A DNA stretch of 64,000 nucleotides from an uncultured Saprospiraceae bacterium (GCA_938002665.1 CALLAE010000069.1:62001-126000), one strand, 5' to 3'; shown: positions 19,178-29,497, counted from the stretch's first letter. The notes: generated by a model not told the origin, from the letters alone. A program made the numbers and translations.

Positions 19178-21424
19178 ATGAAATTATTGCACTCTTACTA
19201 CTTGCTGCTCATTGCATGCTTTATAATCGGATGCAATTCCTCCAGTGTGCTCTCAGATTCTCAAAATCGAGTAGCAAATGTGGAAACAGAAGAATCCCCA
19301 GTCTCTCCTTTTGTAAAAGACCTAATGTCTAAAATGACGCTTGCAGATAAAGTAGGGGAAATGACGCAACTTTCTGTAGATGTCATAAGCGTCGGAGATC
19401 CTTATAATCTTAAGGAGCCACATACCTTAGATGTAGCCAAGCTGAAAAATATTCTTGTAGACCTGAGAGTGGGATCCATACTAAATTGTGGCGGACATGC
19501 TTATACAAAGGAGCACTGGAATGCTATTATAGATACAATGCAGTCATACGCCAAGCAAAAAGATAGTGGCATACCTGTGCTCTATGGTATAGATGCCATA
19601 CACGGCACGAACTATACACAAGGCTCTACACTTTTTCCGCAACAACTCGGCCAAGCGGCCACTTGGAATCCTGCACTGGCAAAAACATGTGGGGAAGTCA
19701 CGGCCTATGAAACCAGAGCTTCTGGTATTCCATGGGCTTTCTCTCCAGTCTTAGATATAGGAAGAGATGCAAGATGGCCGAGACTATGGGAAACATATGG
19801 AGAAGATACCCACCTCGCTAAAGCCATGGCTACAGCATATATCTCTGGTATGGAAGGAGATGATATCAGTGCGGCTGATAAGGTTGCTAGTTGTATGAAG
19901 CATTTCCTTGGATATAGTGTTACGCTAAGAGGAAAGGACAGAGGGCAAGCCTGGATTCCTGAGAGACAGTTGTTAGAATATTTTACACCTACTTTCCAGG
20001 CTGCAATAGATGCTGGAGCTAAGACAGTAATGATTAATAGTGGAGAGATGAATGGCATACCAGTCCATGCTAATGAAAAAATTCTTGTGGACTTACTCAG
20101 AACCAAATTGGGTTTTGAAGGTCTGGCTGTTACAGACTGGGAAGATGTAGGTTACTTAGTTAATAGACATAAGATAGCTACTGACTTTAAGGATGCCATC
20201 AGGATCGCTATTAATGCAGGTATAGATATGGCTATGGTGCCGATGGATGCTTCTTTTCCAGTTTTGCTAAAAGAGCTTGTAGAAGAAGGTAAAGTGTCAG
20301 AAAGGAGAATAGACGAAGCGGTAGGAAGAATCCTAAGTCTGAAAGAAGAGCTAGGCTTATTTAAGCCTACCCAAGACCCTACTAGCTACACAGAATTTGC
20401 CTCAAAAGCTAGTCAAGCAAAAGCATTGACAACAGCAGAAGAAAGTATTGTTTTAGTAAAGAATGACGATAATACATTACCACTATCCACGGAAAGTAAA
20501 ATCTTAGTAGTCGGTAAGAATGCCAATACTTTGAATTCTCTAAATGGTGGTTGGACAGGAACTTGGCAAGGTACTGATGCCAAGTATAATACGCCTGGAA
20601 AAAGAACTATTCTGGAAGCTCTTCAGCACAGAAGCGGTGCCAAGATTATGACAGCTACTGCAGATGATGCAGTCAGTGCTGCTGCAAGTGCAGAAGTAAT
20701 AGTGGCTTGCATAGGAGAGACGCCATATACTGAGAAGCCCGGTGACATAGATGACTTAGATCTGGATGCTGATCAGGTAGCGCTGGTAGAGGCGATGCAG
20801 GAAACTGGGAAGCCTGTAATATTAGTTGTCATAGAAGGACGACCTAGAATAGTAAGAGAACTGGTAGATGCTTCTAAGGCTATTATGATCGGTTTCTTGC
20901 CGGGGGATGAAGGTGGTGAAGCCATTACCAATATTCTCTACGGTGAGGCCAATCCATCAGGACGCTTACCTATTACCTATCCCAAATATTCTAATGACTT
21001 AGTAACATACGATCACAAGGGAACAGATTTAGTGCACAGAGATTTCTCTATGAATGGCTTCAATCCGCAATGGGAATTTGGCTATGGGTTATCATATACG
21101 ACTTTTGAGTACTCTGCACTTTCTGTTATGAAGAACATGGCTGGTGGGATGGATGTCAGTGTCACCGTGACCAATACTGGAGACCTAGCAGGAAAAGAAG
21201 TGGTGCAAGTTTTTGTTACCGATGAAGTAGCTAGTATTACACCTGCCGTGAAAAGACTTCGAGGATTTGAGAAATTAGCTTTGGAGCCTGGTGCTTCTAC
21301 CACAAGTAAATTTGTCATTACTAAAGAGGATCTTTCTTTTGTAGGAAGAGACAACAATTGGATCTTCGAGCCAGGAGACTTTACAGTAAGGGTAGGATCA
21401 CTAGTTGAGAAAGTGAAGCTTTAG
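19178..21424 (+). CDS. GH3 beta-glucosidase / exo-beta-glucanase lipoprotein
   Basis: 748 aa from the ATG at 19178. A GTG at 19154 would add eight residues ahead of the signal peptide and overlap the GH16 gene, so the ATG is preferred. The lipobox is FIIGC. The GH3 N-terminal barrel has the nucleophile in VTDWEDV (Asp320) and the KHFLGYS motif. The alpha/beta sandwich has GETPYTEKPGD, matching the acid/base region of ExoI-type beta-glucan exohydrolases. A fibronectin-III-like C-terminal domain closes the protein (VVQVFVTDEV to the end). It would release glucose from laminari-oligosaccharides produced by the GH16 enzymes. Confidence 0.9.
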   Translation: MKLLHSYYLLLIACFIIGCNSSSVLSDSQNRVANVETEESPVSPFVKDLMSKMTLADKVGEMTQLSVDVISVGDPYNLKEPHTLDVAKLKNILVDLRVGSILNCGGHAYTKEHWNAIIDTMQSYAKQKDSGIPVLYGIDAIHGTNYTQGSTLFPQQLGQAATWNPALAKTCGEVTAYETRASGIPWAFSPVLDIGRDARWPRLWETYGEDTHLAKAMATAYISGMEGDDISAADKVASCMKHFLGYSVTLRGKDRGQAWIPERQLLEYFTPTFQAAIDAGAKTVMINSGEMNGIPVHANEKILVDLLRTKLGFEGLAVTDWEDVGYLVNRHKIATDFKDAIRIAINAGIDMAMVPMDASFPVLLKELVEEGKVSERRIDEAVGRILSLKEELGLFKPTQDPTSYTEFASKASQAKALTTAEESIVLVKNDDNTLPLSTESKILVVGKNANTLNSLNGGWTGTWQGTDAKYNTPGKRTILEALQHRSGAKIMTATADDAVSAAASAEVIVACIGETPYTEKPGDIDDLDLDADQVALVEAMQETGKPVILVVIEGRPRIVRELVDASKAIMIGFLPGDEGGEAITNILYGEANPSGRLPITYPKYSNDLVTYDHKGTDLVHRDFSMNGFNPQWEFGYGLSYTTFEYSALSVMKNMAGGMDVSVTVTNTGDLAGKEVVQVFVTDEVASITPAVKRLRGFEKLALEPGASTTSKFVITKEDLSFVGRDNNWIFEPGDFTVRVGSLVEKVKL

Positions 21425-21472
21425 GGATTTTACTATTCTGAAATATATTTTTTCATTACTCAAGCCTTGTTG

Positions 21473-24193
21473 ATGCGCAGTACAAAAGCAGTTGTTTCCT
21501 TATTCTGTATCATTCTTTTTACCACTGCATCACTTTTTAGTCAAGGCTTCCTTAGAGCAAGTGACAAGAATATCGTCAATGCCGCAGGAGAGAACTATCT
21601 CTTGCGTGGGATGGGTCTAGGTGGATGGATGTTGCAAGAAGGCTATATGTTACAGACGGCGGAATTTGCCACTGCACAATATCAAATCAGAGAAAAGATA
21701 ACTGAGCTTATAGGAGAGCAAGCAATGCTAGACTTTTATGAGTCATGGTTAGCTAATCATTGTACCAAGGCTGATATAGATTCCCTTGCTGCTTGGGGGT
21801 TTAATTCTGTACGCCTACCGATGCATTATAATTTATTTACCCTACCCATAGAAGACGAGCCAGTTGCTGATGAAAACACTTGGTTTGAGAAAGGCTTTGA
21901 ATTAACTGATCAGCTCATCGAGTGGTGCAAGGCGAATGATATGTATGTCATACTGGACCTGCACGCAGCGCCTGGAGGGCAGGGCTATGACCAAGCCATC
22001 TCCGACTATGATCCTACTAAGCCTTCTTTGTGGGAGAGCAATGCCAATAAAAGAAAAACCATCGCGCTATGGCAAAGAATAGCTGAACGCTATGCTGATG
22101 AGCCTACCATAGCTGGCTATGACTTACTCAATGAAGTCAACTGGGATCTAGGAGGTAATACCCTTAGAACCCTGTATAGAGAAATAACAGAAGCGATACG
22201 AACTGTAGATAACAACCACATTGTCTTTATAGAAGGTAACTGGTTTGCCAATGATTTCACAGGTCTCACTCCGCCCTGGGATGATAATATGGTGTATAGC
22301 CCTCATAAGTATTGGTCCATCAATGACCAAGCTTCTATCCAGTGGGTATTGGACTTGAGAGAAGGCCAGAATGTACCCTTGTATCTAGGAGAAAGTGGAG
22401 AGAATTCTAACGTATGGTTCAGAGATGCTATTCGCCTTCTGGAGGATAACAACATTGGTTGGGCCTGGTGGCCGATGAAAAAAGTAGAGTCTATTTCTGG
22501 GCCTTTATCTATCACTAAGTCAGATGATTATACCGCTTTACTTAATTACTGGAAAGGCAATGCGCCAAAGCCTTCTGTCTCCAAAGCAACTGAGACCTTA
22601 ATGGCACTAGCGACTAATACCAATATCGCTAACTGTACTTTTCAGAAAGATGTCATAGATGCTATGTTTAGGCAAGTATATTCTGATGAGGCTATTCCTT
22701 ATGAGATACAGCAAGTGCCAGGTGTGGTGTTTGCCTCAGAATTTGATCTTGGAGTCAATGGCTCTGCTTACTATGATAATGAGTATGGAAATTATTCTGT
22801 CTCCACTGGTAATTATACTCCATGGAATACTGGCTGGGCTTATCGTAACGATGCCGTAGACTTACAAGTAATAGATGATAACATTAACTCTAACGGATAT
22901 AATGTAGGTTGGATGGCAGAAGATGAGTGGATGCAGTATAGTATAGAAGTGGCAGAAGATGCTGTGTATGCAGCCAGGATAAGATATGCGGCAGGGAGCA
23001 GTGGCGGGAGTTTTCATTTGAGCACTGAGGATGGTGATGTCAGTTCTACAAAAAATTTGCCTAATACAATGGGCTTTGATAACTGGAGGACCTATACCCT
23101 TGAGGATGTGATCTTGACGACAGCTGATAGTAAATTAATATTCCATGTGGATGGCGAAGGTTATAATCTTAGCAGTCTAGAATTCATTAAACAAGGGGAA
23201 TTGTCAGATCTAGCAACGACTTTTGTTTCAGCGAGTACGGAAGATGAGCAGACGATTGCTGTCGTGGTTAATAAGCCTTTAAGTGTTTTTGATAATGTCA
23301 TGCCGAGTAATTTCACGATAACTGTTAATGGGAACTTGGTGCCAGTGGAAGACGTGGTTTTTGATGCGGCATCTAGGACTTTCAGACTTCGCATACAGAA
23401 TAGCTTTTTGTCCACACATACCATCAGGGTCACCTATGATGGTAATGGCGGGATACAAGCAGTGGATGGAACGATACTGGATGCATTTACCTTGGAGCCA
23501 GTTAAGAATAATCTGATTTTTTACAATCCTATTCCAGGGACTCTAGAAGCAGAAGATTACTATTTCCAATCTGGTGTCCAACTAGAAGATACTGAAGATG
23601 CAGGTGGAGGGCAGAATGTCGGTTATCTGGATACTGGAGATTATCTAGATTACTATGTCAATGCAACAGTAGAGGGTAATTATCAAGTGTCGTACAGAAC
23701 GGCTTCTGAGAGTGCGACAGGCGTTATGGAACTCTTACTTATAGAAGGTAATGAAGAGACGCTATTGCATACCATCAGTGTGCAGCCTACAGGTGGGTGG
23801 CAATCATGGACGACGACCTCTAAAGATATCACCCTACCTAAGGGGAGGCATCAGTTGAGAATACTGATTAAGGAAGCACCTTTTAATATTAACTGGATAG
23901 ACTTTGGGTCTTATACGGCGACGGAAGAACTTTCGACTATTACCCAGTTTTCTGTTTTTCCTAATCCTGCTAAAGACTTTATAATTCTGAGTGCAGAGTT
24001 GGAAAGGGCAGAGCACTATACTTGTAGGCTCGTAGATGTTCTCGGTAATAGCATCAGAGAATGGAAAGTGCAGAACACCTCTTTGCTTCATCAGAAGGTT
24101 TCTATGGAAGAATGTCTTTCTGGGAATTACTTTCTTATCATTGAGTCTAGTAGAGGAGAGCAAACTGTTAGAAAAATATCAGTTGTAGACTAG
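21473..24193 (+). CDS. GH5 glucanase with two CBM6-like modules and T9SS sorting domain
   Basis: 906 aa from the ATG at 21473; the frame also opens at two TTG codons just before. A signal peptide ends at FTTASLFSQ. The GH5 barrel at ~25-380 shows RLPMHYNLF, DLHAAPGGQG, the acid/base in LLNEVNW (Glu221) and the nucleophile in YLGESGEN (Glu307). It is followed by a CBM6-like domain at ~415-565, an SwmB/Ig-like domain at ~570-680 and a second CBM6-like domain starting TLEAEDY. A type A T9SS domain (FSVFPNPAKDF to the end) closes the protein. GH5 enzymes of this kind cut beta-1,3- or beta-1,3/1,6-glucans; the exact subfamily cannot be told by eye. It is the last gene of the operon, 48 nt after GH3. 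Confidence 0.85.
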   Translation: MRSTKAVVSLFCIILFTTASLFSQGFLRASDKNIVNAAGENYLLRGMGLGGWMLQEGYMLQTAEFATAQYQIREKITELIGEQAMLDFYESWLANHCTKADIDSLAAWGFNSVRLPMHYNLFTLPIEDEPVADENTWFEKGFELTDQLIEWCKANDMYVILDLHAAPGGQGYDQAISDYDPTKPSLWESNANKRKTIALWQRIAERYADEPTIAGYDLLNEVNWDLGGNTLRTLYREITEAIRTVDNNHIVFIEGNWFANDFTGLTPPWDDNMVYSPHKYWSINDQASIQWVLDLREGQNVPLYLGESGENSNVWFRDAIRLLEDNNIGWAWWPMKKVESISGPLSITKSDDYTALLNYWKGNAPKPSVSKATETLMALATNTNIANCTFQKDVIDAMFRQVYSDEAIPYEIQQVPGVVFASEFDLGVNGSAYYDNEYGNYSVSTGNYTPWNTGWAYRNDAVDLQVIDDNINSNGYNVGWMAEDEWMQYSIEVAEDAVYAARIRYAAGSSGGSFHLSTEDGDVSSTKNLPNTMGFDNWRTYTLEDVILTTADSKLIFHVDGEGYNLSSLEFIKQGELSDLATTFVSASTEDEQTIAVVVNKPLSVFDNVMPSNFTITVNGNLVPVEDVVFDAASRTFRLRIQNSFLSTHTIRVTYDGNGGIQAVDGTILDAFTLEPVKNNLIFYNPIPGTLEAEDYYFQSGVQLEDTEDAGGGQNVGYLDTGDYLDYYVNATVEGNYQVSYRTASESATGVMELLLIEGNEETLLHTISVQPTGGWQSWTTTSKDITLPKGRHQLRILIKEAPFNINWIDFGSYTATEELSTITQFSVFPNPAKDFIILSAELERAEHYTCRLVDVLGNSIREWKVQNTSLLHQKVSMEECLSGNYFLIIESSRGEQTVRKISVVD

Positions 24194-24194
24194 T

Positions 24195-24222
24195 CAAGAT
24201 TTCTTCTTGTATCTAATTCTTT
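24195..24222 (+). terminator. weak terminator candidate after the glucan operon
   Basis: CAAGA (24195-24199) pairs with TCTTG (24205-24209) and is followed by a T-rich stretch. The stem is only 5 bp. The region lies between convergent genes. Confidence 0.3.
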
Positions 24223-24234
24223 TCACGATTTAAA

Positions 24235-26829
24235 TTACTTCCTGTTAATCTGACTGATTATTGTACCATCTTCTATTTTGTCATCTTCAGCCAGTAAGAA
24301 GGCCTTGCTCAGCACTATAGAAAGACCTCTGTCTCCTTCAAAGGGGATAAAGATATTCTTAGTTGCTGTATCAGCAGATCTAGAAGGTACGATGCATAAA
24401 TACTGATCATTAGGTTCCATGAGAATATTACCACTTCCAATGTGAATTTTGTAGGTTCTAACTTGGCCTTTGATGATCAAAAATTTTCCTACTATCTCTG
24501 CTTTGTCTCTAATCTTCTTGAGTCGAGGCAGTAGTCCCTGAAGGATTTCTTTTCTGGTTTTAGCGATTTCATTGAGGTCACCAAAGGAGTATGATTGCCA
24601 GTAATCTCTATACTCTCTGCGCTCACCATTGTTGTCCATCCACTGAGGGTCATTGCCTACACTGGCGACACCAACAAATAAATCCACATCTCTCATGATT
24701 TCTGTAAAGACCATTTTTGGCACATCTATAAGATCTAAAGTATTGCCATCTTCATCTTTAAATTTGACCTGGTCAGTAGCGACATATAGCCAGATGCCCG
24801 CTTCATTGAAAGCATCATCATGAATCAATTCGTCTATCCAATATTCTGCAACGATACCATGCTCTGGCAAGTACTTGGAACAAGTGGAATTATCTCTACC
24901 ATCATCATAAGAACCCATCAGTGCATATTTCCAGTCTCTGATACTTGCTAGTGAATTAAACTGATGTTGTTTTAGTATATGAGCTGCCATCCTGTTAGAA
25001 TAGGACTTGGTATTTATTTCTGCCTCAGTGAGAATATACAATTCTCTGAACGCTTGCTTGATAGGTTGCTTCCATTCTAAGGCTATCATCTTCTCTCGCC
25101 AAGCTACAATTTCATCTTCTGTGGAGACTACTGGATGCCACAGTTTTACCTTAGTATCTTCAGAAATAGAATCTATGTTTTTGCCATCTAAGGTTTTCCA
25201 TCCACCCTCCTGCCATATGCCATTAGCCATTTCTTTGCCTGCTCCAAAAGACCAAATCAATTTTGAGGCAATCGGGAACACCAGACCATGGTCTAGGTAG
25301 TACTTCTTAAAGGAAGTGTAATCCCAGCTGCGATCTAGAATAAACTGATTATCAATTCTCTGTTTTTGGGCGGAGAAGACTTTCTGTATTTCTTTGACCT
25401 CTTTCCTTGCATCTGCGAGTTTCTTCTTGAGTGCAGGTGTATTTTTTACAATAGAAGGCACACTTTTCATGGATGAGCCATCTGGCTTTATCCATTGCTG
25501 AATGACTTTCGCTCCTTGGATGCTTATTTTTAGTTTGTACTCTCCAAACTCAATGTTCTTTACCCCTGCCACCATACCATAATGGGGTACAGCCATTTCC
25601 TTTAGTTCCTCTACCGAGACCTTGTATTTTTTTGCACCCTCTAAGAGTAGCTTGTCTATGCTTTTCCTGACATTATTTTGCCGCACCTTAAGCTTTAGTC
25701 TGGATAAAGCGCCTAGGCCGTCTTTGCCCTTCATATTGCCTAGAATTTTGACACATGCATTTCCAATAGAGGCTGCGGCAGGGCCTTTACCAGGAATCTT
25801 TTTGTAGCACTTTTCAGCTAGGCTAGTCATCAGGAGAATAGTCTCTTTATCGGAAAAACGGCCACAAGTCCATGCTAGACCTTTGATGAAATTTTGACTT
25901 TTGTCAGTAAGGAAACTAGATTCTGTATAGGTGTAGGTATTGCCATTCCACTCATTGGTTTTAGTAGTAATAATTACTTCCTTCTTGATAGCTGTTGCTA
26001 ATAGTTTGTGGACTGTAGTTCTATAATTATCTAAGCCTATTTTGTCTAGTTCTAAATTGATTGCTTTACTGAATTTTACTGTTGGCTTTGATCCAGAGAC
26101 GCCAGCGGCTAAGTGAAAGATTCTATTGTAGTTAGTTGCATTGTTCTTTATGCCAGCGATAACCTCATTGACTTCGTCACCGATGTCATTAGTTTTTATC
26201 TTGAAGGGGGGCTCTTCTCCATCATGTATCAGAGCTTCTAGCTTCTTTAAGGCTTTCGTCATGTCACTTCCGTAGGAGTAACGATCAGTATCTTTGAATA
26301 CTTCCCAGGCCAATATAGACTCTATGTAATTCTTTAGTTTAGCGGAAAGGGAGTTAGTCTTGAGATAGTACTCTATTTGTTTGATGGAATGATTGATGGG
26401 GAGGCTACTTAGATTGAAATGGAAGGTGTGGTGGTTGCTTAGCTTATTGTCTAGATAGCAGTATTGTTCAAACAATGCCATCCATTCCTCTTCAGTATAA
26501 TCAAGTTTTTTTCTCATTATACCTGCTAGCATTGCATCTATAATATTGCAGGCATAATGAAGGTAGATTTTTCTATTGTAACTATAACCGACTACTGTTT
26601 TAGACGCCTTGATTTTAAGATCCGTGTAATGGTCTAATAATTTTGAAATGAATTGTTTGAGCTCGTCAGCGGGCTGGGCTTTTAGCTCCTTATATTCTTC
26701 TACGTCTTTGAGGTCATTTGCACTTAAGACATAATGCGTCTTATTGTGTATCGTTTTAATTAGTGCTTTTAGCTCACTTGTAGAATCTTGCTTTTCCTTT
26801 TCATTTTTCTTTTTAAAAAAATTGAACAT
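24235..26829 (-). CDS. DUF4132 / MolR-like protein
   Basis: 864 aa, cytoplasmic, without signal peptide. It begins with a Lys/Glu-rich segment (FKKKNEKEKQ). Residues ~90-450 are helical, repeat-like. Residues ~425-470 hold a small WGR-like strand region (GEYKLKISIQGAKVIQQWIK). The C-terminal ~330 residues carry the DUF4132 pattern: LVFPIASKLIWSFG, WHPV, REKM..LEWKQPIKQAFRELY, HILKQHQF and GFxFVGVASVGNDP-type segments (DLFVGVASVGNDPQW). Proteins of this family include E. coli YehI/MolR; their molecular role is still unclear. A 127-residue protein is encoded 12 nt upstream on the same strand, probably in one transcript. Confidence 0.8.
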   Translation of the reverse strand: MFNFFKKKNEKEKQDSTSELKALIKTIHNKTHYVLSANDLKDVEEYKELKAQPADELKQFISKLLDHYTDLKIKASKTVVGYSYNRKIYLHYACNIIDAMLAGIMRKKLDYTEEEWMALFEQYCYLDNKLSNHHTFHFNLSSLPINHSIKQIEYYLKTNSLSAKLKNYIESILAWEVFKDTDRYSYGSDMTKALKKLEALIHDGEEPPFKIKTNDIGDEVNEVIAGIKNNATNYNRIFHLAAGVSGSKPTVKFSKAINLELDKIGLDNYRTTVHKLLATAIKKEVIITTKTNEWNGNTYTYTESSFLTDKSQNFIKGLAWTCGRFSDKETILLMTSLAEKCYKKIPGKGPAAASIGNACVKILGNMKGKDGLGALSRLKLKVRQNNVRKSIDKLLLEGAKKYKVSVEELKEMAVPHYGMVAGVKNIEFGEYKLKISIQGAKVIQQWIKPDGSSMKSVPSIVKNTPALKKKLADARKEVKEIQKVFSAQKQRIDNQFILDRSWDYTSFKKYYLDHGLVFPIASKLIWSFGAGKEMANGIWQEGGWKTLDGKNIDSISEDTKVKLWHPVVSTEDEIVAWREKMIALEWKQPIKQAFRELYILTEAEINTKSYSNRMAAHILKQHQFNSLASIRDWKYALMGSYDDGRDNSTCSKYLPEHGIVAEYWIDELIHDDAFNEAGIWLYVATDQVKFKDEDGNTLDLIDVPKMVFTEIMRDVDLFVGVASVGNDPQWMDNNGERREYRDYWQSYSFGDLNEIAKTRKEILQGLLPRLKKIRDKAEIVGKFLIIKGQVRTYKIHIGSGNILMEPNDQYLCIVPSRSADTATKNIFIPFEGDRGLSIVLSKAFLLAEDDKIEDGTIISQINRK

Positions 26830-26841
26830 TCCAGTAAGCTT

Positions 26842-27225
26842 TTAGCCACCTACTAATGGGGTGAGTTTAATAAAGGAAACTTTGGTAGAACTATCTACTA
26901 GAAATTTTTGATCTAATTGATCTACCTGCTCATCATTTACTAAGATGAAAAAGGCATTTTTATTAAAAGCATCTAGCGCAACATAGATCTGCTTCTCTAC
27001 ATCTATCGCAATTTTGGCTTTCTTATTTAACCTGCTTTCCATATCCGTGGGAAGTACTAAACCTTCTCTGTAACTGTCTAGGTTTTCTTGATATTTGAGA
27101 ACTTCTAGCTTTATACGTGCAGAAATAAGTTCTTCTACAGAAATATATTCCTTTTCAAATTGGAGAGCTATTTCGTTCAATAACTTTCCTGAAGCTGATT
27201 CATCTTTGATTTTTATAGTTGTCAT
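26842..27225 (-). CDS. hypothetical protein paired with DUF4132 gene
   Basis: 127 aa, starting MTTIKIKDESASGKLLNEI. No signal or membrane segment. Residues 1-60 are predicted mixed helix (EKEYISVEELISARIKLEVLKYQ). The C-terminal half is more strand-like and ends SFIKLTPLVGG. I do not recognise the family. The 12-nt gap to the DUF4132 gene and the same strand suggest co-expression and perhaps a complex. The start ATG at 27225 is the only plausible one. Confidence 0.65.
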   Translation of the reverse strand: MTTIKIKDESASGKLLNEIALQFEKEYISVEELISARIKLEVLKYQENLDSYREGLVLPTDMESRLNKKAKIAIDVEKQIYVALDAFNKNAFFILVNDEQVDQLDQKFLVDSSTKVSFIKLTPLVGG

Positions 27226-27370
27226 CTTGTTTTATTGTTGCATTATCCTTTCATCTAAAACTAAGAAAAATATTAATCATATTCACAAGCCGATTGGGTG
27301 ACTTTAAAAAAACAGTACTGTTGGTGATACAAGTAATCCCATTAATATCTCTAAAATTCCTGATTGTATG

Positions 27371-28354
27371 CTAGTTGTTTTGCATTACTTCAGAGCGATC
27401 ATCTGACTTAATGTTTTCCTCAGAACCAGTTATTATACATTCGTTGATAATGGCCTGAGTGGTTATAATGCTATCCTTAGAAGTACTGATGTCAAAGCCT
27501 ACTTTGTTACCTGAAAGAACATTGGTGTTGAAAGTAGCTTCAGAGGATTGCTTTAAGATGACGCCTATCCCGCAATCCTTTATCACATTTGATTCTACTA
27601 TCAGGTCTGTAGACCGCCCAAAGTTTTCACTTCCCAGTTCCATACCTGCGTCAGCATAGCCAGAAATCTGGTTGTCTTTTATAAGAGTGCCTTTGCAGCC
27701 ATTGAGATCTATAGCGTCATCTATACCATCCTTGAAGATGTTATTAATTATCTCCCCTCTGTCACAATTAATATACTCCACACCATCAGGTACTGTCTGG
27801 AATTGGCAATTCTTCACCACCGCATCATTGACATCATGCAATAAAAATCCTTCAGCTTTATTGACACCTGTGACTTTACAATTTTCGATGAGTACCTTCC
27901 CAAACCAAAAGCGAGCGGCTGCCCACTCCCAATTGAGGTTTTGCCTATTTATGAAATGGACATTCGAAAAATGATTATTGGAGTTATAGGAGGTCACAAT
28001 ACCATCTTGGATAGTAGTGTGCTGGATTTTAAATTGTTTCGCTTCGTTTTTTAGTTTGAGATAGCCCCAGCCAGGATCTTGATTTTTGGCTTTAATTAGA
28101 ACAGGTTCTACTGCTGTGCCATTAATAAATACATCCCCAAAGCAGACGATATTTATTCCATCACCTATGATGAGTTCAGCCCCTGCGTCTATAGTAATGG
28201 ATTGGCCTACAGCAGTTTCTATATGTTTATCAATGTGATGTGGAGAGTCTGCTTGGTTAAATACAATAGGGCTGTGGTTCCTATCTTTGCAACCTATAAA
28301 TGATAAGATAGTGATAATTAAAATCAGCGTTCTTGTTATAGTCATTTCTGCCAT
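27371..28354 (-). CDS. right-handed beta-helix lipoprotein
   Basis: 327 aa from the ATG at 28354; an ATG at 28345 also fits. An upstream TTG at 28375 would add seven residues before the signal peptide and is rejected. Lipobox ILSFIGC. The mature part is a series of short parallel beta-helix turns of ~22 residues (VVKNCQFQTVPDGVEYINC, IINNIFKDGIDDAIDLNG, LIVESNVIKDCGIGVI), as in NosD/pectate-lyase-like folds. These may bind or cleave polysaccharide, but no catalytic set is evident. Stand-alone gene. Confidence 0.75.
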   Translation of the reverse strand: MAEMTITRTLILIITILSFIGCKDRNHSPIVFNQADSPHHIDKHIETAVGQSITIDAGAELIIGDGINIVCFGDVFINGTAVEPVLIKAKNQDPGWGYLKLKNEAKQFKIQHTTIQDGIVTSYNSNNHFSNVHFINRQNLNWEWAAARFWFGKVLIENCKVTGVNKAEGFLLHDVNDAVVKNCQFQTVPDGVEYINCDRGEIINNIFKDGIDDAIDLNGCKGTLIKDNQISGYADAGMELGSENFGRSTDLIVESNVIKDCGIGVILKQSSEATFNTNVLSGNKVGFDISTSKDSIITTQAIINECIITGSEENIKSDDRSEVMQNN

Positions 28355-28478
28355 TCTGTTCTGAGAAGGGCACAAGATAAGTAAATCACTGTTCAGGCAT
28401 TAATTACGTTAGCTAACTAAGAACTTTTTTCATCATAAATTGATTGTAATTGCGTTACTGTATTTGAAAAGCTGAATA

Positions 28479-29492
28479 ATGATTAGACTAGTTGTATGTG
28501 TATGGCTTCTTTTTAGTTCTGGGCTCGTTGCCCAAGAGGCTTATAATGATATGTACAGATCCTATAATGTGGAGATAGGCCTAGAAGAAGATTCTATTAC
28601 TTACTTATACGAAATATTCTTTACCGCTACAGATTCTAGTTCGAGATCTAAGTATGAGACTGTCTCTTTGGACACTTTTGTTTTCTTATTGAAAGAAGAT
28701 CTCAAGGTGCTGCCAGAGGACAAGCGACAGGTCTTCTTTTATATTCATGGAATGATGGGTGGCCAGAGAATGAATTTCAGAATGACAAAAGAGGACTTAA
28801 GGGATAGATATATTTCTAATGAAAATTCTGATATAGGAAGACTAATCACGTTCAGGTGGCCTGGAAATAAACCAGCTTACCAAGCTGACAAGGCTAATGT
28901 GTTTGTCGTCGCAGAGTCTATGTCTTTTATGATGCAAAATATTATTAGCTCGGTGCAAGATGCAAAACTGGGAGGAACTGAAAAAGTAGAATTCGACATG
29001 ATGAGCCATTCCCTAGGCTGTGAGCTTTTCAAGGAAATGGTATTCTATTTTAAGGAAGAAAGAAAATATTTTGATCAGATATTGTTATGTGCACCGGACC
29101 TTGATGTGGATGTGTTTGTGAAAGAAGGCCCTCTGTACAGCCTACATAATTATGCCAATAGAGTAACGACCTATCATTCTAACAAAGATCTCACCTTGGG
29201 TTTTTCGCGTAAGCTAAATGAGAAGGGAAGGTTAGGCATAGATGGGCCGCATGATGAGTCCTATGATCATGCTTCTTACATTTTTGTGGATATGACTCAG
29301 GTGAGCGATGAGAAGTTTTTTCCTATGAAACTTACTGGACATGCTTATTATCGAGGTTCAGATATAGCCAGTGCGGATATGTTGTCTACCATGTTGGGAC
29401 AAGAGGCTCAAGAAATTCCCCTCAGGGTCAAAAGGAAAAAAGCGCCCGGAAGCCACTACAAAGTCGTACCTGCAGAAGAAGATAATGAATAA
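28479..29492 (+). CDS. alpha/beta hydrolase, DUF900 type, secreted
   Basis: 337 aa. Signal peptide MIRLVVCVWLLFSSGLVA. The DUF900/COG4782 pattern is visible: FYIHGMMGG (oxyanion strand), ITFRWPGN, the nucleophile elbow MSHSLGC (GxSxG variant with Ser in SHSLG), LLCAPDLDVDVF and a late DHASYIF that could supply the His. Probably an extracytoplasmic esterase or lipase. The gene stands alone and is convergent with the repeat protein at 29544, sharing a hairpin region. Confidence 0.75.
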   Translation: MIRLVVCVWLLFSSGLVAQEAYNDMYRSYNVEIGLEEDSITYLYEIFFTATDSSSRSKYETVSLDTFVFLLKEDLKVLPEDKRQVFFYIHGMMGGQRMNFRMTKEDLRDRYISNENSDIGRLITFRWPGNKPAYQADKANVFVVAESMSFMMQNIISSVQDAKLGGTEKVEFDMMSHSLGCELFKEMVFYFKEERKYFDQILLCAPDLDVDVFVKEGPLYSLHNYANRVTTYHSNKDLTLGFSRKLNEKGRLGIDGPHDESYDHASYIFVDMTQVSDEKFFPMKLTGHAYYRGSDIASADMLSTMLGQEAQEIPLRVKRKKAPGSHYKVVPAEEDNE

Positions 29493-29497
29493 AAATA

